Source of the DNA: Hypericum androsaemum
Lineage: Eukaryota > Streptophyta > Magnoliopsida > Malpighiales > Hypericaceae
Direction of reading: 5' to 3'
Assembly: GCA_963995505.1 (NCBI GenBank)
Contig: OZ023199.1
Location: 6,815,906-6,879,905 of the forward strand
Length of the DNA: 64,000 bases
Shown: positions 12,201 to 24,200 of the stretch, in pieces
Numbering within the stretch: position 1 is the stretch's first letter
How the letters are laid out: each line of letters begins with the position of its first letter
The notes under the pieces: model-generated
Seen by the model: the letters and a program-made list of their open reading frames with translations, nothing else
What the model was told of the DNA's origin: nothing
The model's database searches: none
Translations under genes and position numbers: made by a program

Positions 12201-15200
12201 AGTCATGGTGAAGTAGAATAAGCTAAGTATATTAGGTTCCTGGTGATGAACTAATGACATATAATATCAGATACCTAGAAATGCTATAAGAGAGAAAAAC
12301 AAGTTCGAGTTCAACTATGGATTAACTAATACAATTTGATTTGGACTTGGAACAGTTGTTGTAATCCTAGAAAGCTAAGTGTTATGTTGATTGATTATAA
12401 GACATGAGATTGGATCAATTTTAAATAGCTTCAACTAAGAAACTTGGACTTGCTTGGAAAGCCATAAGCTTAGATATAACTCTTGGACTCTTGGATAAAA
12501 TAAGACACGAGGTTTGTACTTGGTGTCCATTTCCACTGAATAGAATCAATCCCCTGTGACGAGAGGGTGAATGGCCCCTGGAGACAAATTTGGAAGCTTG
12601 CAACCTCAGACCACGCCTCCTTTCCCTCTCCCTCAAAAAGAACTCCCTGGTGTCCAGCTGTGGTTATCAGAATGGTGACCCCTGGTGTTGGGCCTTGTCA
12701 TGGCTGCGTAGGTTGCTAGCATGGGAAGAGGAAAGTGTCCCATCTGCCACGAAGTTCTGTAGACAGCGACACACTTGCTTCTTCACTGTAAACTGTCATC
12801 CTCCATTTGGTATGATATCCTCAACTTGGTGGGCATACAATGGTGCATTCGAGGAGATTTGATGGGGTTCCTGGAAGATTGGATGGGCTAATTCGTGGGG
12901 AGCATTTCGAGAAAATGTGGTACGTAATATTTGCGGCTGTCCTTTGGTGCACTTTGGAACACGAGGAACAAGGTAATCTTTAACAATAAGAAGGCTAGGA
13001 AGGACGTGCTCATGCATTATGTATCTAGATGTCTTTCCGAGTGGGCGCTTTGGTCGGGGCTTTCTAAGTTGTTATTTTTCATTGTTCCTCAGAAGTATGG
13101 GCGGCTGAGTTGCTGTTTCATTGTTCCGCTTGCAATCTGGCGGAGCATTTCGTAGTTTAACGCTTGGCTCTTCTTTGGGTATGTGACATTGTAACTCGGG
13201 TGTATCATGGGTTTGGGTGGAGTAACCTGTCATGCGACATTAGCATGTGGATGTTTTCCTATGGTATTCTTTTCCTATCGTGAGTTTTGTCTCTATTAAA
13301 TTTTTACCACGATAGAGTTTTGACAAGACTCGCGGTCGCAATCTTATAGGGTTAGAATATTTGGGGTTTTCATTTCGGGGTTGATATGTTGATATGTAGT
13401 TACTATCTTAGCAACTACGGTGTGCTGGACAATCTTGTATTCATGGTGTTAATCAAGGAATATATATTTTACTTTTTAAAAAAACTTGGAAATCAAGTTT
13501 GGTGCAATCTGATCAATGAAGACTTGGGGAGAAGGTCTATCGAAAAGATTTGATCAAATTTTAAAGATCAAGCCAAAAATAAAAATAAGAGGAATCACAA
13601 TAGACATCTTTAAGATGAAATGAGACAGACGCTCATTCAAGTGTAGTTCTTGAGAAGAGTTGGTTTCATGCTACAACAAGAAAATAGTAGCACCATCAAC
13701 TTGAGAGGCGAAATACATTTCAACCAAGAAGACATTGTAAGGCTAAGGCTAAGGTATGAATTTTAATAAAGTGGACATTATGATTAAATTATGCAAGTTG
13801 AATTAACCTTAGCATGATTCTTGAAGATATAAAAAGGTTTTGAATAAGTGCAAACATGATTCTTGCTTGAAGTTGATAAAGATAATTTCATGTTTGCGAA
13901 ATGGTATCTGTGTAGTAAAAGATAAGTTAAATAGCTAGACAAAGTCATAAACTTAACGCTAAGATAATGACCAATGCATTCACCATATACGTTTCAAATC
14001 ATATGAATTTTTTCGATCAAACTCTGATCAAGCAGACTAAACTAAATTGAATAGACATGATTAATATGACTAGATAACATGACTTATTTGATAAATAAAT
14101 TTGTTCTAGTCTACCTCTACTTTCGGAGAACATTATCATTCTACAATATTTTGGTACACATGATTTATTTGCTTACCTTACTTATTTAGAAGATAACCTA
14201 TACTAATCTAAGACAATCTACAATGGTGACTAGGTCCAATCCGGGTCATCAAATAAGTAATTAATTTATCTCTCATCTACATATTATCTACTAATGAAAA
14301 TAATATAAAAAAATTAAAGAATAAATTATTTAATGAAAGAAGAGATTATCCAGTGAAAGAAGAGATAATTTTTAGATTGTGTATCAAAGTGTATTGGACT
14401 CTATTTACAGGGAATTAAAAAATACGAATTCTCATATTATTTATTTTTAGTTTTGTTAAAAAACAACTTCAATTTTGATAACCACACAAATTATATCCAC
14501 AAAAATCTATTTCAATGAATAATATTGTATCAAGTATTACAAGATAAGATTGAAAAGATAAAAAAAATAATAAAATATAGGTTAACCCCGAGGGGCCTGT
14601 CAGCCGGCCCTGTACAGTCGGGTTGGGGAGGGGCGTTTAGTTTTTTATTTTTTATTTTGTCCTTTTTCTTGACCCAATGGTGACAAATGAAGATAAAATG
14701 GTGTCTTGTTGCCGTCTTTTTTTGCAGGAACAATCAGCCTTGGTTGCCAATTTTCCAGCCACGTACAATGAAAAGAAGCATATATCAAAAAGATGGAATA
14801 AAAGTTAGGTCGTGCGACAAAGCTCCAGCTGGTTCTTTTCTTCATTTAAAAGGAGACATTGAAGACTTGGAAGAGAAGTTTAAACGTGCATATAAATAAG
14901 GATAAACTGAGCAAGAAGAAGTGAGCCGATTCATTGAGAGTACAAAGCCAAAAATCTGAGATAGAGTAGAGAGAAGAGTGAGTTTTAAGAGCCACTACAT
15001 ATTGCCATAATATCAAGCAATCACCAAGTCATTAGCAAGCCTCTCAAAAGTGTGAAATCCTTGTCTAATAACCATGGTTTCTAGTGAGCCATCGAAACTG
15101 GAAAGATGGTCAGCCCTTGTTCGTTAAAGCTAGTATATGTGTGTTTTTTTAGGGGAAGCTAGTATATGTGTGTTAGTTTCTAGTAAGCAGTCAAAACTAG

Positions 15201-18200
15201 AGTGGTAGCTAGCCGTTGTCCGTTAAATCTAGTGTGTGTTGATTTCTAGTGAGTTGTCAAAGCTAGATTGGTGGCTAGCCATTGTTCGTTAAAGCTAGTA
15301 GTTATAAGTTTGTAGTCAGCCTTGAAACTAGAGTGGTGGATAGCTGTTGTCTTTTAAAGCTAGTATATTGGCGAGGTTGCTATTGAGATGTGTACTTGTG
15401 TTTTTTCATGTGGTAGAACAAAAGAGAAGTGACATAGTTGGAGAGTGGAAATAGGTTCAAGTAGACCCGAACTGAACCACTATATATCGATTATATCTCT
15501 CTATCCTTACTCTTTTATATTTCATTAATTGGATAAACTTTTAAAGTAGAGAAAAAGACTTCAAAAACCTAATTCACCTCCTTAGGTACATATGAAAAGA
15601 GTATCAACAATATAATATTAATATATTGGAAACTCAAAGATCCACTCGAACTTAAAAATTTATAATCTACTTTAATAGTCCTTGAATTCTTATTTTACAA
15701 ATCTCAACCATACGATTTTAAATAATTTGACGAGGCAAAGTTTAACCAGATAAAAATGTTAAAGTTGTAGTATCATCTAATTAACAATTAAGTGACACTT
15801 GCTAACCCAAATCAATTAAGTTATTTGTTTATTATATCACATCACTAATTTTATATTTGTGTCATGCTCAATCACTAATTTTAACATTGTTTTGTCAATT
15901 CACTAAATTTGAGAGAAGAGGGACAAACTAAGTAGAATTTGGATGCAAATTTTGAGAGGAGATCGACGTAGCGCTGAGCATCTGGCCTGAACCAGAAAAT
16001 CAAGGATTTAAGAAACCGAACTGGACCGATATACCCTGACATGGACGAGAACAGCTATTGGGCTTTCTTATAGGGGTGAGCTTCAAACTTGCAAAACCGA
16101 CCGATCGAAAAAATTTAAACCGCACCCGTAAATGATTTCGTGATTCGGTTTAAAACCAATACCAAAATGGTGCGGTTTGGTTTTGGTCTGAAACTAAACC
16201 GACCGACCACGAAACCGCAAACATATAAAACAATGTCATTTTATATATGTCTCATATGTGACAAAACGACGTCGTTTTACCTTAGTTTATAACCTTTTTT
16301 GATCCCAGAAGACACAACCTCGAGCTCTCATCCTCTCGGTCCTCTCCCTCCAACATTGAACTCGAGCTCTCCGCCTCTCCCTCCAACCTCCCGATTCAAC
16401 AAAAACCACGGCCGTCGTCGCTCCTCCTTCTCTGTCAGTTGTGCTCGTCGCTCCTCCTAGGTCCGTCGTCCTCACCGCTCTCCTAGGCCCGTCGTTCTAA
16501 GGTAAAAACCCAGAAACTTCACACTCTCCGCCTTCAAATTTTGTCCAATCTCCATCGTTCTAAGGTTATTAATTGTGCATTTATTCAGATTTGAGATAAA
16601 AACCCAGAAATTTCAACGCTCTCTGCCTCCATCTGAACGACGACCCGTTATGGTAAAACCCTAAATTCATTTACATTCTGTTCGAGTAATTGAAGTTGTG
16701 CCTTCTGGCTTGACCCATTTAGATTTTGTCAGTGTCTATTGTAACCAAGTCCATCTTAGAAGAGTCAATGAATGGTGCACTTAGGCTGGTTTCTTGTGTG
16801 ATTGTTAAATCTGCAGATGGGACCAGGGCTTGTTTTGCCTATCTGCTTTGGTTGTTCTACATAGAAAAGAAGCTGAGTCACTAAAAAATGGGCTTGCTTT
16901 AATGTTAGGATGCTTGGCGGGCTATGTTCCTTGTAGTTGATTCTGTGATGGGACTGGGGCTTTTTTTGTTGCTTCTTGTGATTCGATTCTAAGGTGGGCC
17001 AGTAGGTTGGAGTAAAGGACATTCAATTGGTGGTTGCGATATGAGTGCTTAACTGCGCCTGAATTTTGATAATAGAATTCTGGTTTTTGTTGAAATATTA
17101 TTGAGCTATGCTAATTAATGTTGTGTAGGCAAGTGATGCCGACATTGATGGTGTGCAAAAGGAGGTTGTTGGGCCGTCGAGTAATGGTGGAGCTCTTGTC
17201 CAGCAAAGAGAAATCGGTAAGATTCCTAGCAAACTTCTGTTATCTTCGAAAAGAAAGAATTCTGATGGCATGAATACGGAGAGTAACAAGAGTAGGAAGA
17301 AAATGAGTGAAGTTTGGGAGCAATTTATACTAGTTTCGGATTGTCCAGAAGGTGAGAAAAAAAGTGTCTTGCAACCATTGTGGGCAAATATATTTATGCA
17401 ATCCTAGGAGGAATGGAACTAGTGCATTGAATGCCCACTTGAAGGACAGATGCACCAAAATTTCTAAGAAAGATTTGAGACAAACCACCTTGTCATTTGA
17501 ACCTCCTACAATAAATGGTGGTGTGGGTCAGCTTAAAGCCATTGCCTTTAGTCAAGAAGGGGGTCGCAAATATTTGGCAATGATGGTGATAAAAGATGAG
17601 TTGCCCTTCAAGGTTGTGGAAGGTGAGGGATTTGTAGCCTATAGCAATTATATGAATTCTAGGTTTGTGATGCCACATAGGACAACAATGGCTAAAGATT
17701 GCATGAAAATATATTTTGAAGAGATGGCAAAGGTGAAAAATTCATTGAAGGATCAGAGGTTGAGAGGCGTGTCTTAAAAAGTGATCTGATTATGGCATCC
17801 ATGGCGAAGAGGATGTTATCGAAGTTCTATATGTATCGGGATACGTTTGAATCCATTAACGGATTATTGTATGTTGACGTTATTATGGATCCTCCATATA
17901 AGAGCAAGTATGTTAGGGTTTCACTTGCTAAATTATATACTGAAGCTCAAGCCAATGCATACGTCGATCGAGTGGATGCAATGTTGTCTCAGTTGTATTT
18001 GCAATATGAAGAGCATTTGCGGATAAGCTCAAGATCTAGTTTTATTGCCTCCACTAGCTCACAACAAGGTGACATGGTAATGGATCAAGATGATGAAGAT
18101 GTCAATGAGGATGATGACATGGAAGATTTGAAATTTCAGGATGAATGAGATAAGCAAATTTTGGCGGATATATCAAGTGATACAGTATCGGATATAACCA

Positions 18201-21200
18201 AGTACTTGCAAGATCCATTGGAGGCAACTTTCGACACCTTTGACATCTTGAGTTGGTGGAAGATTAATGCCATCAAGTACCCGATCATGGCTGATATTGC
18301 ACGAGACGTGCTAGCAATTCCGGTGTCAAGTGTTGTCTCGAAATCTACTTTTAGCTTGGGTGGACGCGTGCTGGACCCTCACCGAAGTTCGTTGAAGCCT
18401 AGGACGGTACAAGCTTTGGTGTGTGCTCAAAATTGGTTGCGGATCAAGCAACAAATAAATAATGACGATGAAGAACTATTGGATGAGGCTAAAATAAATG
18501 AAGGTTTGTTATTATTTAAAATCAAATAATTTTTTTTACCGTGATATATTTAAGCTCTAATTTAATTTCTTATGATATGCAGAACTCAAGGAGGAATTTG
18601 AACGCGAAGATGAAGACCTAGAGGTTGGAATAGCCAATTAGTTGTGCATTGTTCAGTTTTTGACAGATTAAGGTGTCCTTTGGTTAGTTTTGGCGTTCAC
18701 TGTGTAGTTGGTATTGGTTTGAACTTTGAATTGTTGGATCGTTTGTTGTTGTATTTGGATGAACTTCCTGTACTTGTCCTTTGAATTGTTGAATATATTT
18801 TGTTGTATTTGGATGAACTTGAATCATTTACTGTCCTTTGTTGATCTTCAATCGTTTCATCACGATTGGGCTTCTTTTTTTGCCAAAAAATTAAAGAAAA
18901 TAAGTTGTTACGATTTGGGCCTATTAAATATGGGCCTTACGAATTGGGTCAAATTTGCGGTTTCAAACTGCAAAATCGCACCATCAAACCGCCACACCGC
19001 CAAACCGTTGGTTTTGTCCTAAACTGCCAAACCGACAGCGTGAATTTTGGCTATATCAAAAGTGCGATGCAGTGTCAATTTTCACACCGATATCGCAAAA
19101 CCGTACCGAAGTCACTCCTATTCTTCTTACCACACATGGTTAAGGCTACCCACCTTCAAGGTGAATCTATAACCCATTTAAAAAAAACCTGGACCGATAT
19201 ACCCGTACCAGAATTTTGGTTTAGAACCAGACCGAACCGGAAGAACACAAACTAGATGAACCTGTTGCAGAATGCAGATTAAACCCATCAACTACTAAAA
19301 AAAAAGTATTGTCGGATTAAAACCAGCAACTACCCAACCAAAAGAAAATGAACGTAACACAAACTATGGAGGATAGTGAATCAATTAAAATCTAACTTGT
19401 CGATTAACAAAACACCACGGAAGTGTCTTCTTCGTGCTCAAAGTGTCTTCTTCGTGCTCAAAACTGTAGGAATTTAAAAGAGAGAGAATTATGCTTATTA
19501 ACTTACCTTCAAAACCGGAATGGAAATCACGAGAAAGGAAATTAGATCTTTTGATTTGGGATTCAGGGTTAGTAATTTGATCAATTAAAAATTGGAAGAG
19601 AATGGTGCCTGTTCGTGAGGGGAGAGAAAGGTGTGCTCAGTTGGAAGGAAGGTGTGCACATTGTTCTGCGAGCGTGAGTTGTAGTGTAGGTTTTTAATAA
19701 TGGTGGAAAAGTACGACGGTGTCCAAATTGGACCATCTACAATCCGGAATAAAATTAGTGATATAAAATAATACATAAATAAAATTAATAATATAACATA
19801 ATATCTCGGATAGTTCAAATAATTAAGATTAACAAATATTTAGCCGATGTTGTCACTAAAATTTCACCTAGTTAGAAGTTTTAGAAAAAAAAGATAGTGC
19901 TTTTTTAAAGTGTGGAACTTTGACCAATAAAACAACGAATAATCTTACAGTATCTCGAGGTTACTCCAATTCTCAATGAACTCTGGTATGCTACCACTGG
20001 GTTTATTGTCGCTGGCGCTACTGCAAAATAACGAAAAATAATAAATAATTAACCAACGCTACAATTCTTTCGTAACAAATTAACGAAAAATAATATATCT
20101 TGCAGGTAACAAATCTTCCATTTTTACATTCTAATAAGAGCTTGACCTGTGTTTGAAAAATTTCCCAATATGTTAACTAATATGATATTTTTCATGATTT
20201 ATAAATCATCAACTAGTTAAGCAATGAATCAAAAAGTATAAATAATCACAATGATCATTCAAAAATGCGAAGATTTTTCTACCCAAAAAAAAAGAAATTT
20301 TAGTTTGGTATTTACGAAATTTTCGAATATCTCAAAAGACCGTCTTTAATAAGTCGATTCAAAAGGGATTCAGCCCTGAAGCATAACATTTAAAAATTAA
20401 AGACAATGCTTAATTCGATGGATTATATAATTAAAAGGTGCATTCACAATGAGGAAAATATAGCAAGTATTACAATTGTTTCAAGTTCGTTAATAGCGCA
20501 AGAGTATTCGGCAGGGATCCCTCCAATTGATTCGAGGAAATTGATCTGGAAGAACGTTAGAAAAGAAAAAGAAATAAGAGGCATTAGAAAGTATGAATGG
20601 CCAATAAAATTAACTATGTTCTAATGCAAATAAAATTATGAAATCGACACAAGTGAATTAAGTAGTTCGGTAAATTGATCCATGGGAGAGAGATATTATA
20701 TTGATGTGTTGCCTCTTTTCTCAAGCTCACCTCAAGCTCAATTAAAGTTAGAGTTACCGTATCGATTTATAGGTTAACCTTATATAACCATAGAGTTTTT
20801 CAAAGTCACCTAAAAGTCTAATATGAAATTCAACTAGGAGCCTAAAATTTAATCCTTGTAGAATACAAACTCCTAGATTTTGAGCCATTCTTTAACAATC
20901 TCCACATTTGCAAGAAATTACCCTTAGAAAAAGCATGAAGTTCTACCCCGAATCATATCGACTCTACCATGAATCATAGACACTCTATCCTCAACAAAAA
21001 CTATCCTCCTCTCCCAACATCTCTGTCCAAATTATGAGGAGTCATCTTCTAAACTCGAGCATTTTTCTAGCTTGCCCGATGATTGAGCATCTCTGGCTAG
21101 TCGCACCTTGTGCGATTAGACTTAATGCCTTCGGCTTATGCATGAATATTTTGGCAGTATAAGTCAACTAGTTATAAAAAAAAGGAGAGAAACTAACTTG

Positions 21201-24200
21201 AGAATTAAGAGTAGAAACTTACAACACTGTTAAGTTAACCATAGATCCGAGCTCAACAGGGACGGTACCATTGAACTGATTAGCCTCAATGCTCCTGTCA
21301 GGAATTTCATGTTCCCAAAATTGAAACAAATCTGTTAGTAGAACGATCATTCAGATAATCACAAATAATGGACTCATTTTATCGTCAACAGCACCCATTT
21401 GGTCTGCAAATGAAAAATTGTCTACATATTAGAAAGGAACAGAACTTAAAAACATGTGACCTAAATAGCCTACAAGTAAGTGAGACTGCTAAATTTGCTC
21501 AAGCCCTTGGGAATATTTCCTGACAACAGATTGGCACTGAGTGATCTGCAAGATTTTTTTGACATAAATTAGTTCATATATAGTCGAACATAATTAACAA
21601 ACGGAGAAAGTTTTTGGCGATCAAATAGATGGAGAACGTACAAGTAATTCAATTTTTCCAAGGAAGCCCATTGAGGGGAATCGAGCCGGTCAGACAATTG
21701 CGAGTTAGATCACTGCAAAATAAGGTAGTTTGTTAGGTAGCAAAAACTTAAATGTTTAAGCACTCATGACAGTAGTGAGAGATACAAAAAATAGACACAC
21801 GATTTACATGGTTATATTAAAATCCTTATATCCACGGGGCCTACGATCATCAATGCAAGAATACATAGGTAGGAGACATCACATTTATGTACACAATAGT
21901 ACACCTAATTAACAAAGAAACAAATTCTAATAGTTTAGTTGTAACAGACAATTGATGCAAGTGTAAAGATGAATTATTGTTTGTCTGTTCTTACACAAAC
22001 TCGAGATGCGAGAGGTTGGCTAGTTCTGGCGGCAAGGAGCCCGGAAAACTCAACCCTTTGAGGCACCTGTTATCAAAGTACACGATGTATATCAGCTAAC
22101 TTAATAAACTAATTCTTGACCGAATCATGCATGTTGTAATATTGAATAAACAACTTTAAAGAATTAGTGAGTTAGTTCAAATGGTAATTGACTGTGATTT
22201 TTTAAAGAATATTTTGGATTCAATTTTTACGGAAAAAAATATAAAGATAATCACCAATAATGATCAACTTGACTGTAATACTAAAAATGTACCCAAAAAA
22301 TTTAAAGAAATTTTTTTCCCTCGTTGTTTAAATAATTAGGTTCAGTATATTTTGAATTAATCCCCCTTTTTTAACATATGAGGTTCAGGATTAGTCCATT
22401 AATTTAACAAAACATACTACTATGTTGATCAATTTTTTGGCTATTTTGAATATTTTTCAATCAGTTTTTACTTTTTTCCGGAAAGTAAGTATAAATTCGA
22501 CCAACCTTTTAACTGGGTTTTTTTATTGTTAGTGTTGAGATTCTCACATTAGGTGAAAGAGTGGTGAGAATTGATTTGTCCATTAGTCTGGCAATAGTTT
22601 TGTTAGTGTTGAGAGTTTCACATTATTTGTCAAAATCAAACTTATCAAAAAGTCAAAATTTGGCTAAAACTAAAATCTAAATAGGATCCTATTTTAAATT
22701 TATAATTGAGATATTTTTTTTAGAAACAAAATCTAGGATCTAAGTTAATGTTTATGTATCCGTAAGATCAAAATCTAGAGTTAATCTTTAAAAGTGGAAC
22801 ATGATCCGCCATCTAACTATTTCTTTGGAATAATACAAAATTTACCTATAAAAGAAATAGCTAGATCCGCCATCAAACAAAGGCCGGTATAAGTGAACAG
22901 ATACAGATCTGGCTCCGGTATATGTCAACAGATACAGATCTGGCTCAAATTTGTTTGGGTGGATGGAGAAAACTAGGGGTTGTTTGACAAATTATAAATG
23001 AAGTGGTATTATTTTGAAAAACATTTCCAAGACACATCATAATCAACGGGTGGGATTCGCGTGTAGGGAAAGTCTGGGCAATTCTCTGAGTCACTATATG
23101 ATTGGTCATTTTAATGTGTTTTAAATCATATGATCATATGTAAAAATTGACAAACTACAAAGTTATAAAGTTTTTTTTTATCTTTTTATTGTCCTGGCTA
23201 CAATTATCTTCTTCTACTTCTTTTCTGAAATAGGAATACAAGTAATCAATACATACCAAACAATGAATATTTGCTCTAAGTTAAATGAGAATTTGACTTC
23301 AAATGATCAAAATTCCAATTTTAGATGTGCAACAAATTATACGTTGGGAAACCAACTCATCCAACACCACATAAACTTTTACTTAATTAATATAATTTAT
23401 ATTCAAATTTTACGAATATAAAAAATAATATTGAAATAACCCTCTTAAAAAACATTACTCGCTATAGTAGAAATTCACTGACAATGAATTAGGACTTACA
23501 GATGGGTGATGTGACAGGTGCCGTTTCCATAATTGAAGCAGTCACATACAACGCTCCCATTGTCACAGTTCTTGGATTCGCCGCCGAAACTCTCGCCAAA
23601 TATCGTTACATTATAAGGGTTCTTACAGGGATCGCCAACCGGCCAGGTTGAGCCATTCGCACCTAGTGCACTCTTTATGCTTTCAATTGCTACCACTGCA
23701 TGATTTTGGAAGACAGCAGTTGGGGTAAGCATAAAATTGTTGTTTTTCTGGAGCATATATCAAATTAATTTTTATATGTTGACTTTTTTGAAACTTTTAA
23801 TATAAAAAATTATTCATAGGAAAACAAATGGGATAATTAATTTAGATTCTCCATCTCATACCCAACAACAAATGACAATGGATAGATAAATTTTTCATAA
23901 ACAACTCTACTATACTCATATCTAGCTATATGTTAATCTCAACATGCACCATCAAACAAAGTTTACTGGCCCAAAATTTACACGAGCTTTGACTTCGCGC
24001 ACGTGTGACTATAATAATTGGCCCGCAAGTCTAACCCACTCTCATAATATATTAAAATCTTTTTATTATCCAACCAAAAAATTTAAGCACTAAGACAACG
24101 AGTTAGTAATCACATGATAATCTTAACACTTCAGAATATTAATAAAGTAATCATTTATCGGATTATTTCAAAGTGCGTATTATAAACCAAAATGCATCTC

